Shown one piece after another: positions 1-8,296 of a stretch of 64,000 bases of DNA (the stretch's first letter is position 1; each line of letters begins with the position of its first letter). The position numbers and the translations under genes are program-made. The notes under the pieces were generated by a model. It searched no databases. It saw only the letters and a list, made by a program, of their open reading frames with translations, and was not told where the DNA came from. Source of the stretch: DAOMNN01 sp050486545 (lineage in GTDB: Bacteria; Pseudomonadota; Gammaproteobacteria; Burkholderiales; Rhodocyclaceae); contig JBJHDM010000005.1 of NCBI GenBank assembly GCA_050486545.1, forward strand, positions 1 to 64,000. The letters run 5' to 3'.

Positions 1-11
1 GGCGTCCGGCG

Positions 12-50
12 ACTCACTCCCACCGAAGAGCGACTTCAGCGGGAGTGAGT
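12..50. repeat. Interrupted inverted repeat (hairpin)
   Basis: ACTCACTCCC at 12-21 is the exact reverse complement of GGGAGTGAGT at 41-50. A second small arm pair, GAAG at 24-27 and CTTC at 34-37, lies inside it. No T-run follows on the plus strand, so this is not a clear terminator. It sits next to the two 86-bp repeats and may belong to the same intergenic repeat cluster. Confidence 0.6.
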
Positions 51-60
51 GAATAATACA

Positions 61-146
61 AGGGTGGATTCGCGCCGAAGGCGCAATCCACCGATGTGCG
101 GGACGTAGCGCCGATTGGCGGCTTGCTGCGCGAAGCCGCCCTACGC
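61..146. repeat. 86-bp palindromic intergenic repeat, copy 1
   Basis: The unit begins AGGGTGGATT and ends GCCCTACGC. It contains several self-complementary arms: GGTGGATT with AATCCACC, GCGCC with GGCGC, and GGCGGCTT with AAGCCGCC. A second unit follows at 179-264 with seven substitutions and no indels. This looks like a dispersed non-coding palindromic repeat of the kind often seen between genes in high-GC proteobacteria. Open frames across it are not believable genes. Confidence 0.75.
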
Positions 147-178
147 TGGTCGCATGAGCCGGCGCGGATTCCCGGCGT

Positions 179-264
179 AGGGTGAATTCGCGCCAAAGGC
201 GCAATCCACCGATGGGCGGGACGTAGCACCGATTGGTGGCTTGCTTCGCGAAGCCACCCTACGC
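179..264. repeat. 86-bp palindromic intergenic repeat, copy 2
   Basis: This is the second, direct copy of the unit at 61-146, separated from it by 32 bp. Three of the seven differences are coupled: the arms CGCC, GGCG and CGCC of copy 1 read CACC, GGTG and CACC here, so pairing is kept. That suggests selection on the folded form, as RNA or single-stranded DNA. The copies lie just beyond the stop codon of the exported protein gene at 297-674. Confidence 0.75.
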
Positions 265-296
265 GTTTTGCGCACGCGATTGCCGTGGTGCGCACC

Positions 297-674
297 TCAG
301 CGACGCGACGCACCTTCTCGCACCCGGGCGAGGGACTGCCGGCGCTCGTCGTCGGCCGTAGCGATGGCCTCCTTCTCGGCATCGGTCAGCGATCGACCGA
401 GGTCATGCTCGAGCGCGGAAATCAGCCGCTCGACCGTCACCGTGATGCGCCGCTCGTCGGGCATGGCCTGACGGACCTGTGCAGGACGCGAACCGACGAT
501 CCGTGCGACGCGGGCGACGAAATGATCCTCGATCCGGCGATTCTCCGCCTTCAGGAACGCTGCCTGCGAAGGGCTCAAACCGCCTGGTCCGGCGGGCTGA
601 CCGAATGCCGTCCCCGCCCCGATCGCCCACTGGACCAGGACCACGCCCGCAAGGGCCAGGAAGGTTCTGCGCAA
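297..674 (-). CDS. Small exported protein of unknown function
   Basis: A 125-residue protein with a clear N-terminal signal peptide: basic start, hydrophobic stretch to about residue 20, then AFGQ as a plausible cleavage site. The mature part is charged and helical, with no motif I recognise. The start is TTG, supported by a GGGAGG ribosome-binding site 7 bases upstream. It begins 16 bases after the quinone oxidoreductase stop codon on the same strand, so it is probably the last gene of that unit. A periplasmic location is inferred from the signal peptide only. No function can be given. Confidence 0.7.
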   Translation of the reverse strand: MRRTFLALAGVVLVQWAIGAGTAFGQPAGPGGLSPSQAAFLKAENRRIEDHFVARVARIVGSRPAQVRQAMPDERRITVTVERLISALEHDLGRSLTDAEKEAIATADDERRQSLARVREGASRR

Positions 675-690
675 GATCGGGCCTCCCGGC

Positions 691-1665
691 TCAGGGCAAC
701 AGGATCGTCGAACCGGTCGTTCGCCGCGCCTCGAGATCGCGATGCGCCTGGGCAGCTTCGCGCAGCGGGTAACGCTGGTTGACCTCGATCCGTACCTTGC
801 CCGATTCGACCACGCCGAACAGATCCTCGGCCATCGCGACGAGGTCGGACCGTTGCGCCGAGTAACCGAACAGGGTCGGACGGGTCAGGAACAGCGAGCC
901 CTTCTGGGCCAGGGTCTGGATCTCGAAGGGCGGAACCGGACCGGACGCCGCCCCGAACAGGACCATCATTCCGCGGGGGCGCAGGCAGTCGAGCGAATCC
1001 ATGAAGGTATCCTTGCCCACCGAGTCATAGACCACCGCCACGCCGGCACCTCCGGTGATCTCGCGCACGCGGTCCACGAAACGCTCCCGCGCATACAGGA
1101 TCGGATGGTCGCAGCCATGCGCCCGTGCGAGCGCAGCCTTCTCCTCGGACCCGACCGTGCCGATCACGGTCGCGCCGAGCGCCTTCGCCCACTGGCACAC
1201 GATCAGCCCCACTCCGCCGGCCGCCGCGTGGATCAGGATCGTGTCGCCGGGCTGCACCCGATAGGTCTGGCGCAGCAGGTACTGCGCGGTGAGCCCCTGC
1301 AGCATCATCGCCGCGCCCTGTTCGAACGAGATCGACTGCGGCAGGCGCAGCAGGCGATCGGCCGGCATCACGCGCGCCTCGGCGTAGGCCCCGATCGGGC
1401 CACCGGCATAGGCCACGCGATCCCCCACCGCGACCTCGCCCACTCCCGGACCCACGGCCTCGACGACACCGGCTCCTTCGAGCCCGATCCCCGACGGGAG
1501 TTGTACGGGATACAGTCCGGAGCGATGGTAGGTGTCGATGTAGTTCAGCCCGACCGCCTCGTGGCGTACCCGGACCTCACCCTCGCCCGGCTCGGCGAGT
1601 TCGACCTCTTCCCACTGAAGGACCTCCGGGCCGCCCGTGCGGCTGAACCTGATTGCGTGCGTCAT
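691..1665 (-). CDS. qor: NADPH:quinone oxidoreductase, zinc-independent MDR family
   Basis: A 324-residue cytoplasmic oxidoreductase of the medium-chain dehydrogenase/reductase superfamily, of typical length for QOR. The N-terminal GroES-like half contains GLNYIDTYHRSG, typical of QOR. The Rossmann half carries the nucleotide-binding loop AAAGGVG near residues 147-153, followed by the conserved DSVGKDTF region. The structural-zinc cysteines of alcohol dehydrogenases are absent. Family members reduce quinones using NADPH; the physiological substrate here is unknown. The ATG follows a strong AAGGAGA site. It lies downstream of maeB and upstream of a small exported protein on the same strand, which suggests one transcription unit. 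Confidence 0.88.
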   Translation of the reverse strand: MTHAIRFSRTGGPEVLQWEEVELAEPGEGEVRVRHEAVGLNYIDTYHRSGLYPVQLPSGIGLEGAGVVEAVGPGVGEVAVGDRVAYAGGPIGAYAEARVMPADRLLRLPQSISFEQGAAMMLQGLTAQYLLRQTYRVQPGDTILIHAAAGGVGLIVCQWAKALGATVIGTVGSEEKAALARAHGCDHPILYARERFVDRVREITGGAGVAVVYDSVGKDTFMDSLDCLRPRGMMVLFGAASGPVPPFEIQTLAQKGSLFLTRPTLFGYSAQRSDLVAMAEDLFGVVESGKVRIEVNQRYPLREAAQAHRDLEARRTTGSTILLP

Positions 1666-1697
1666 CTGACGTCTCCTTGTCTGTTGGGTTTCGGGTT

Positions 1698-3998
1698 TCA
1701 GTCCCCCGATGCGCGCGTGCGCTGATCCTGCGCGTCGACCACCGATACGGCCGTGATATTGACCAGGCGCCGCACCGTCGCCGACGGCGTCAGGATATGC
1801 ACGGGCAACGCGCTGCCGAGCAGGATCGGGCCAACCGACACACCGTCCCCGTTGGCGATCTTCATCAGGTTGAACGAGATGTTCGCCGCGTCGAGGTTCG
1901 GCATGACCAGCAGGTTGGCATCGCCGGTCAGCGTGGAGTCCGGATGCAGGCGCTCGCGAATCTGCGGAGCCAGGGCAGAGTCCCCGTGCATCTCGCCATC
2001 GCAGACCAGATCAGGCTCGGACGCCCGGAGCAACTCGCGGGCCTGGCGCATCTTGCGTGCCGAAACCGAACCCGAGCTGCCGAAGTTCGAATGCGACAGC
2101 AGCGCCACGCGCGGCTCGATCCCGAACCGACGCAACTCGGCCGCCGCCATGCGGGCGATCTCCGCGACCTCCTCGGCCGCCGGAGTTTCGTTCACGTACG
2201 GATCGGAGATTGCCAGCATCCGCTTGGGAAGCAGCAGCAGCGTCATTGCGGCGAACAGCTTCGAATCGGCGCTCAGGCCGATTACGTCGCGAACATGGCG
2301 CAAGTGATGTTCATAGATCCCGTAGGTCCCGCACACCAGCGCATCGGCGTCGCCACGGCGCAGCAGCATGCAGCCGATCAGGGTTGTGTCGCGGCGCATG
2401 CGGGACTTGGCGATCTCCGGCGTCACGCCATCGCGCGACATCAACCGGAAATACTCGTTCCACAATTCACGGTAACGCGGGTCGGATTCGGAATTGACCA
2501 CGTCGAAGTCGCGCCCTGGAACGAGGTTCAGGCCGATCCGCTGGATCCGCATCTCGATGACGCTCGGCCGACCGACCAGGATCGGACGTGCCAGCCCCTC
2601 GTCGATGACCACGCGCACCGCATGCAACACGCGTTCGTCCTCGCCTTCGGCGAAGATCACGCGCTTGTGCTCCATCGGCACGGCCTTGGCCGCGTTGAAG
2701 ACCGGCTTCATGATGATGCCGGACTGGTACACGAAATCGGTCAGGCTCGCCGCATAGGCCGTGAAATCCTCGATCGGCCGGGTCGCGACGCCGGACTCCA
2801 TCGCCGCGCGGGCGACCGCCGGCGCGATCCGGACGATGAGGCGGGGGTCGAAGGGCTTCGGAATGATGTAGTCCGGCCCGAAGCTCAGATCCGCTCCGCC
2901 GTAGGCCGAGGCGACGATGTCGCTTTGCTCCGCCTGTGCCAGCTCCGCGATCGCATGGACGCAGGCGAGCTTCATCTCCTCGGTGATCTTGGTCGCCCCG
3001 ACATCGAGTGCACCGCGGAAGATGAAGGGAAAGCACAGTACGTTGTTGACCTGGTTCGGGTAGTCCGAACGCCCTGTCGCGATCACGCAGTCGGGACGGA
3101 CCCGCTTCGCATCCTCCGGCAGGATCTCCGGCTCCGGATTCGCCAGTGCGAAGATGAGCGGGCGCTCGGCCATGCGGGCGACCATCTCGGGCTTGAGCAC
3201 CCCGGCGGTCGAAAGCCCGAGAAACACGTCCGCCCCGTCGATGACGTCTGCGAGCGTGCGCGCCTCGGTCTGTTGCGCATAGCGGGCCTTGTTCGCCTCC
3301 ATGTTCTCGTCGCGGCCAACCCGGATCACGCCCCGGGAGTCGCACACGAACACGTTCTCGCGCCTGAGGCCGAGTCCGACCATGACGTCCAGGCACGCGA
3401 TCGCCGCGGCCCCGGCACCGGAGCACACCAGCCGGACCTCGCCGATGTCCTTGCCGACGACCTTCAGCCCGTTGATCAGCCCGGCCGCCGAAATGATCGC
3501 CGTACCGTGCTGGTCGTCGTGAAATACCGGGATGTTCATCCGCTCGCGCAGTTTCTGCTCGATGTAGAAGCACTCGGGCGCCTTGATGTCCTCGAGGTTG
3601 ATGCCGCCGAGTGTCGGCTCGAGCGAAGCGATGATGTCGATGAGCTTGTCCGGGTCCTTTTCCGACAGCTCGATGTCGAAGACGTCGATGTTGGCGAACT
3701 TCTTGAACAGGCAGCCCTTGCCTTCCATGACCGGCTTGGCCGCGAGCGGGCCGATGTTGCCCAGCCCGAGCACCGCCGTGCCGTTGGTGACGACCCCGAC
3801 CAGGTTGCCGCGCGAAGTCAGCTCCTGCGCCTGCTGCGCATCGGCCACGATGGCATCGCACGCCGCGGCCACGCCCGGCGAGTAGGCCAGCGCGAGGTCG
3901 CGCTGATTGGTGAGGCCCTTGGTCGGGACGACAGAGATCTTGCCGCGGGTCGGCGAACGATGATAGTCGAGTGCCGCCGCGATGAAATCCTGATCCAT
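1698..3998 (-). CDS. maeB: NADP-dependent malic enzyme with phosphotransacetylase-like domain
   Basis: A 766-residue protein of the large MaeB type. The N-terminal part (about 1-430) is malic enzyme: the tyrosine in LALAYSPGVA, the GNIGPLAAKPVMEGK segment and FHDDQHGTA metal-site motif are present, followed by an NAD(P)-binding region with CSGAGAAAI. The C-terminal part (about 430-766) is the phosphate acetyltransferase-like domain, which in known MaeB proteins regulates rather than catalyses acetyl transfer. It converts malate to pyruvate and CO2 with reduction of NADP. The ATG at 3998 follows GGGAGAG; longer in-frame extensions upstream run through non-coding-looking sequence. It heads the group maeB-qor-exported protein. 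Confidence 0.93.
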   Translation of the reverse strand: MDQDFIAAALDYHRSPTRGKISVVPTKGLTNQRDLALAYSPGVAAACDAIVADAQQAQELTSRGNLVGVVTNGTAVLGLGNIGPLAAKPVMEGKGCLFKKFANIDVFDIELSEKDPDKLIDIIASLEPTLGGINLEDIKAPECFYIEQKLRERMNIPVFHDDQHGTAIISAAGLINGLKVVGKDIGEVRLVCSGAGAAAIACLDVMVGLGLRRENVFVCDSRGVIRVGRDENMEANKARYAQQTEARTLADVIDGADVFLGLSTAGVLKPEMVARMAERPLIFALANPEPEILPEDAKRVRPDCVIATGRSDYPNQVNNVLCFPFIFRGALDVGATKITEEMKLACVHAIAELAQAEQSDIVASAYGGADLSFGPDYIIPKPFDPRLIVRIAPAVARAAMESGVATRPIEDFTAYAASLTDFVYQSGIIMKPVFNAAKAVPMEHKRVIFAEGEDERVLHAVRVVIDEGLARPILVGRPSVIEMRIQRIGLNLVPGRDFDVVNSESDPRYRELWNEYFRLMSRDGVTPEIAKSRMRRDTTLIGCMLLRRGDADALVCGTYGIYEHHLRHVRDVIGLSADSKLFAAMTLLLLPKRMLAISDPYVNETPAAEEVAEIARMAAAELRRFGIEPRVALLSHSNFGSSGSVSARKMRQARELLRASEPDLVCDGEMHGDSALAPQIRERLHPDSTLTGDANLLVMPNLDAANISFNLMKIANGDGVSVGPILLGSALPVHILTPSATVRRLVNITAVSVVDAQDQRTRASGD

Positions 3999-4376
3999 GC
4001 TTCTCTCCCTCGGAGATTGTTCGAGTTGTGTCCGATGGCGCGCCGCGCAATTCCCACGCACCGGCTGGACGACTGCAGGCACCGGTGCCTTGGGGGCGGG
4101 CGCCGTCAAAGTCGCCGGTTCGCCCGCCACGCCTCGCGAAGTCGGGACACCGCACACCACCGGAAGCGGCTGCGCCTGGCTGCGGAAAAAGTGGTCGGAG
4201 CGGCCTGCTCCTGCGGTTTCCGCAAGTTTAGCGTTGCCCCCCTCCCCGCGCCAGCATCTCCACCTGCTCGCACCGGCATTCGGCCCGAACATTGTGCGCC
4301 GCACCATGCACGTTCGTGTATATTCTTGGCACAATGACGAAAGGCTGACGACCGCCTTCCCAAGAGGACCGAACCC
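3999..4376. other. Divergent intergenic region between maeB and the ParA gene
   Basis: This 378-bp stretch separates the maeB start (minus strand) from the ParA-family start (plus strand). It should hold promoters for both. An AT-richer patch around 4315-4335 (TGTATATT) is a possible -10 region for the plus-strand gene, but no convincing -35 partner was found. I see no protein or RNA gene in it. Confidence 0.5.
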
Positions 4377-5156
4377 ATGCGCAGAGTGATCTTCAATCAG
4401 AAAGGTGGCGTCGGAAAGTCGACGATCGCCTGCAATCTTGCGGCAATCAGCGCGCATCAGGGCCAGCGCACGCTGTTGATCGATCTCGACCCCCAGGGCA
4501 ACTCGACCCACTACCTGCTCGGCCAGCCGGGAACGGACCTCGACTCGACGCTTGCGGACTTCTTCGACCAGACCCTCAACTTCAAGCTCAACCCCAAACC
4601 GGTGACCGCGTTCGTGGCTCCGAGCCCGTTCGCGGGACTTCACGTGATGCCCTCGCATCCCGCGCTCGAGGATCTCCAGGGCAAACTCGAATCGCGCTAC
4701 AAGATCTACAAGCTGCGCGACGCGCTCGACGAACTCGCCGAGGACTTCGACCGGATCTACATCGACACGCCGCCAGCGCTGAACTTCTTCACACGCTCAG
4801 CGCTGATCGCTGCAAATGGCTGCCTGATCCCGTTCGATTGCGACGATTTCTCGCGCAAGGCCCTGTACGCCCTGATCGAGAACGTCCGTGAGATCCAAGC
4901 CGATCACAACCGGGATCTCGAGATCGAGGGGATCGTCGTCAATCAATTCCAGCCGCGTGCCTCGCTGCCGCGCAAGGTCGTGGCCGAATTGATCGAAGAA
5001 GGGTTGCCCGTGCTGGCGCCCTATCTGTCTTCCTCGATCAAGATCAAGGAATCGCACGAACAGTCGCGACCGATGATCCACCTCGATGCGCGGCACAAAC
5101 TGTCGCGCGAATTCGTCGAACTGCACGACTCGCTGGCCCGCAAGTACGGCGCCTGA
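4377..5156 (+). CDS. ParA/Soj family ATPase (orphan)
   Basis: A 259-residue ATPase with the deviant Walker A motif KGGVGKST at residues 9-16, LLIDLDPQGN (Walker A prime) and YIDTPPAL (Walker B), as in ParA/Soj/MinD proteins. Family members position DNA, chemoreceptor clusters or other cargo on membranes or the nucleoid through ATP-dependent dimerisation. No parB, parS-like sites or partner gene lies nearby, so this is an orphan rather than the chromosomal parAB pair, and its cargo is unknown. The ATG follows AAGAGG. It is convergent with the uvrD-type gene, with three bases between the two stop codons. Confidence 0.85.
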   Translation: MRRVIFNQKGGVGKSTIACNLAAISAHQGQRTLLIDLDPQGNSTHYLLGQPGTDLDSTLADFFDQTLNFKLNPKPVTAFVAPSPFAGLHVMPSHPALEDLQGKLESRYKIYKLRDALDELAEDFDRIYIDTPPALNFFTRSALIAANGCLIPFDCDDFSRKALYALIENVREIQADHNRDLEIEGIVVNQFQPRASLPRKVVAELIEEGLPVLAPYLSSSIKIKESHEQSRPMIHLDARHKLSREFVELHDSLARKYGA

Positions 5157-5159
5157 CGC

Positions 5160-7406
5160 TCAGCGGCCAGAGCCTTCGCAAGGTTCGAGCCTGGCCACGG
5201 ACAGCATCAGCCACTTGATCCCGGCCGAGCCGAAATTGACCTGTACGCGCGCGTCCGAACCGCCCCCCTCGGCCGCCACGATCACGCCCTGCCCGAACCG
5301 GGCATGACCGACGAGCTGCCCGACCCGCAACCCCCCGGGAAGTCCGGCGGCGGAAGGCCGGGATCGGGGCGCGGGGGAAGCCGTACCGCTGCGGGCGGGA
5401 GTGAAATACCCCCCCATGCCGGCCTGCGTTCCCGTACCCCGTGACCGGGGAATCGACAGGTACTTGACGAGTCCCTCGGGAATCTCCTCCAGAAAGCGCG
5501 AGCGCAGGTTGTAGCGCGCCTGCCCATGGAGCATCCGGCTTTGGGCGAAGGAGAGATAGAGCCGTTCGCGCGCCCGGGTGACCGCCACATACATCAGGCG
5601 CCGTTCCTCCTCGAGCCCCTCGGCCTCCAGGATGCTGTTCTCGTGCGGGAACAGTCCCTCCTCCAGGCCGGACAGGAAGACGACGTCGAACTCCAGCCCC
5701 TTGGCCGAATGGACCGTCATCAACTGCACCGCGTCGGAGCCGGCATCCGCCTGATGCTCCCCGGCCTCCAGCGAAGCGTGGGCCAGGAACGCCGCCAGCA
5801 ATCCATGTGGCGCCGGCGCTTCTTCTTCTTCGGCACTGCCCGCCGCATGCTCGGCGGCGAAGTTCGCCGCTGCGTTGATCAGTTCATCGAGGTTCTCCAG
5901 GCGCTCCTGCCCTTCGCGCTCGCTGCGATAGTGCGCGCGCAGACCCGAGGCATCGAGCACGTGATCGACCAGTTCGGGGAGGGGAAGCGCGCGCGTTTCG
6001 CGCTTCATGTCCTCGACCAGCCTCAGAAACTGGGCCAGTACGGTCCCCGGCTTGCCGGAAAGGTGCGGGACGCTCGAGTACAGGCTCGCGTTCCAGGTGC
6101 GTGCCGCGTCCTGGAGCGCCTCGATCGAGCGGGCCCCGATCCCCCGCGTCGGGAAATTCACGACCCGGCTGAAGGCGGTGTCGTCATCCGGATTGGCGAT
6201 CAGTCGCAGGTAGGCAAGCGCGTGCTTGATCTCCTGGCGCTCGAAAAAGCGCAGGCCGCCGTAGACCCGGTAGGCGATCCCCGACGAGAACAACTGATGC
6301 TCCAGCACGCGCGACTGCGCGTTCGAGCGATACAGCAGCGCGATGTCCGACCGCGCAAGCCCGTCGCGCACCAGCGACTGCACCTCTTCGACGATCCAGC
6401 GCGCCTCGTCGGTGTCGGAAAATGCCTCGTACACGCGGATCGGCTCTCCGGCCCCACGCTCGGTCCACAGATTCTTGCCCAGCCGCCCCGCATTGTGGAC
6501 GATGATCGCATTGGCCGCATCGAGGATGTTTCCGTGCGAACGGTAGTTCTGCTCCAGGCGGATCACGTTGCGCACGCCGAATTCCCGTTCGAAGTCGCGC
6601 ATGTTGCCGATTTCCGCACCGCGGAAGCGATAGATGCTCTGGTCGTCGTCGCCCACGCAGAACAGGCAGGCACCACCTTCTCGCCCCTCGTCGGCCAGCA
6701 GCTTCAACCAGCGGTACTGCAACCGGTTGGTGTCCTGGAACTCGTCGACGAGAATGTGCCGGAAGCGTTGCTGATAGTGCCGACGGATCGGTTCGTTGCG
6801 CTCGAGCAACTCATGGGTCCGCAGGAGCAGCTCGGCGAAGTCCACGACCGATTCGCGCTGGCACTGGGCCTCGTATTCCACATAGAGCTCGACCCGGCGA
6901 CGGGTGTGGTCGTCCCACGCATCGACCGCATGAGGACGCAACCCCGCTTCCTTCTGGGCGTTGATGAAGTGCTGCAGATCCCGGGCCGGGAACCTGTCGC
7001 TGTCGACATTGAGCGCCTTCAATAGACGCTTGATCGCCGCGAGTTGGTCTGCCGAATCGAGGATCTGGAACAACTGGGGCAAGCCCGCATCGCGGTGATG
7101 CGCGCGCAGCAGGCGGTTGCACAGGCCATGGAAAGTGCCCACCCACATGCTGCGTGCCGCCCGTCCAAAGGTGAGCGGCAGCATCGACGACAGGCGCGCG
7201 AGCATTTCCTTGGCAGCCTTGTTCGTAAACGTCACCGCCAGCACCCCCTGGACGTCGACCTGGCCGGTCTGGATCAGCCAGGCGATGCGGGTGGTGAGGA
7301 CACGGGTCTTTCCCGAACCGGCACCTGCCAGGATCAGCGCATGCTGCGGCGGAAGCGTGACGGCCTGGAGCTGTTCGGGGTTGAGGTTTTCGAGAAGGTC
7401 GGACAT
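5160..7406 (-). CDS. uvrD: ATP-dependent DNA helicase, UvrD/PcrA/Rep family
   Basis: A 748-residue superfamily 1A helicase. The visible motifs in order are GAGSGKT (residues 28-34, motif I), VDEFQDTN (motif II), VGDDDQSIYRFRGAE (motif III), LEQNYRS (motif IV), VHSAKGLEFD (motif V) and YVAVTRARERL (motif VI). The last 50 residues (GQLVGHARFGQG onward) form the C-terminal Tudor-like domain found in UvrD and PcrA, which argues against Rep. The family unwinds DNA 3 prime to 5 prime in nucleotide excision and mismatch repair. The ATG at 7406 places the conserved N-terminus correctly; an upstream extension lacks similarity to the family. It appears to be transcribed alone. Confidence 0.93.
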   Translation of the reverse strand: MSDLLENLNPEQLQAVTLPPQHALILAGAGSGKTRVLTTRIAWLIQTGQVDVQGVLAVTFTNKAAKEMLARLSSMLPLTFGRAARSMWVGTFHGLCNRLLRAHHRDAGLPQLFQILDSADQLAAIKRLLKALNVDSDRFPARDLQHFINAQKEAGLRPHAVDAWDDHTRRRVELYVEYEAQCQRESVVDFAELLLRTHELLERNEPIRRHYQQRFRHILVDEFQDTNRLQYRWLKLLADEGREGGACLFCVGDDDQSIYRFRGAEIGNMRDFEREFGVRNVIRLEQNYRSHGNILDAANAIIVHNAGRLGKNLWTERGAGEPIRVYEAFSDTDEARWIVEEVQSLVRDGLARSDIALLYRSNAQSRVLEHQLFSSGIAYRVYGGLRFFERQEIKHALAYLRLIANPDDDTAFSRVVNFPTRGIGARSIEALQDAARTWNASLYSSVPHLSGKPGTVLAQFLRLVEDMKRETRALPLPELVDHVLDASGLRAHYRSEREGQERLENLDELINAAANFAAEHAAGSAEEEEAPAPHGLLAAFLAHASLEAGEHQADAGSDAVQLMTVHSAKGLEFDVVFLSGLEEGLFPHENSILEAEGLEEERRLMYVAVTRARERLYLSFAQSRMLHGQARYNLRSRFLEEIPEGLVKYLSIPRSRGTGTQAGMGGYFTPARSGTASPAPRSRPSAAGLPGGLRVGQLVGHARFGQGVIVAAEGGGSDARVQVNFGSAGIKWLMLSVARLEPCEGSGR

Positions 7407-7720
7407 GGGCGATTCCACATTTTGCCGCCATTTTACCCGCCATGCGGCCCGCAATCCGAACCGGTGGCGCATTCGGGTACCGGTTGTGCAAATGCAACAT
7501 CCTTCTCATTGAACTTGCGCGATCCCGTTCTGTCCATTAACTTGAACTTATTGCACCGCAACATTCTTGACTTGAGTCATGGATCGGACAGCGGCGCAGC
7601 GCTACCGTTCGGGAGGTCGGCCAATGGATGCGCGGCGCGATTCGCCCCGGGATTCCGGCACCGTCCCACAAGGACGTGCCGAAATGCGCACCGGCCCTAC
7701 AGGGCTTACAGGAGATGGAC
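7407..7720. other. Divergent intergenic region upstream of uvrD
   Basis: This 314-bp stretch lies between the uvrD start and a small plus-strand gene. It is AT-richer than its surroundings at about 7490-7590 and contains two TTGAAC hexamers (7509-7514 and 7542-7547) that resemble -35 boxes, but neither has a good -10 box at the right distance. I see no gene in it. Confidence 0.45.
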
Positions 7721-8050
7721 ATGACGAAGACCCCCAAGTTACTCCCCTGGTACGCGCGCAAGGCGGGCGTACCGCTCGAACGCGCCACGGTCTTGTGGAA
7801 GCGTGCCGTACGCGAAGCCACGGCGAAGACCGGCTGGGTGGGCAACACCGAATACTGGGGCGAAGCCATGCATGGCTTCCTCGAACTGCTCGAACAGGAA
7901 CGCAGTTCCTTGTGCGCACCCCGTGTGACGCCGTTCGTACGGACGCAAAACCGCATCTGGCGGCTCCCCCTGACCGCGATGGAGGACATGCTGAGCGCCG
8001 TATCGGCGAACTGGCAGCGTCAGGGTGACTCCACGCGCAAAGCCGCCTGA
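7721..8050 (+). CDS. Small conserved-looking protein of unknown function
   Basis: A 109-residue soluble protein starting MTKTPKLLPWYARKAG and ending in a basic tail. It is rich in Trp and Arg (WYARK, LWKRAVRE, TGWVG, YWGEAMHGF, RIWRLPL), which suggests a compact helical fold, possibly nucleic-acid or membrane-surface binding; that is inference. I do not recognise the family with confidence. The ATG at 7721 follows GGAG six bases upstream; another in-frame ATG is at 7715, and a longer start at 7628 lacks a ribosome-binding site. A strong terminator at 8168-8202 lies about 120 bases beyond its stop, so it is probably monocistronic. Confidence 0.65.
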   Translation: MTKTPKLLPWYARKAGVPLERATVLWKRAVREATAKTGWVGNTEYWGEAMHGFLELLEQERSSLCAPRVTPFVRTQNRIWRLPLTAMEDMLSAVSANWQRQGDSTRKAA

Positions 8051-8167
8051 GGAACGCTGAAGGAATCGTCGCGGACGGCGCCCGGCAAGCATTGCGACGA
8101 CCGGCCCGCAATGTCGACTCCTTCGCTGGTTTCGACACGGACTCCTCCCTCTCCGACCTGGAGATTC

Positions 8168-8202
8168 GGCATCCTCCCGCCCGGGAGGATGCCGTTTTTT
8201 TT
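8168..8202 (+). terminator. Rho-independent terminator before leuS
   Basis: A perfect 11-bp stem, GGCATCCTCCC paired with GGGAGGATGCC around a 4-base loop, is followed by G and eight T residues. It ends the transcript of the small gene at 7721-8050 and insulates leuS. Confidence 0.92.
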
Positions 8203-8255
8203 GTCCAGGCGGATTTCGACCCGGCCCACGCTCCCGACCCGCTGCGACTTCACAG

Positions 8256-8261
8256 TATAAT
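8256..8261 (+). promoter_or_regulatory. Sigma-70 -10 box for leuS
   Basis: A consensus TATAAT lies 36 bases upstream of the leuS ATG and downstream of the terminator. No good -35 hexamer is present at 16-18 bases, so only the -10 element is supported. Confidence 0.6.
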
Positions 8262-8296
8262 TTCCGGTTTAACGCGTTCCACGGCAGCCGCCTATC

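Noticed and set aside
14..382. Open frame of 122 residues on the minus strand over the left-edge repeats
   Set aside because: It runs through both palindromic repeat copies and overlaps the better-supported exported protein gene.
1653..4337. Plus-strand open frame of 894 residues opposite maeB
   Set aside because: It is the antisense shadow of malic enzyme in GC-rich DNA; the protein is low-complexity and Arg/His-rich and matches nothing.
4325..4345. TTGGCACAATGACG as a sigma-54 promoter for the ParA gene
   Set aside because: The GGCAC half fits, but no GC occurs ten bases after the GG doublet.
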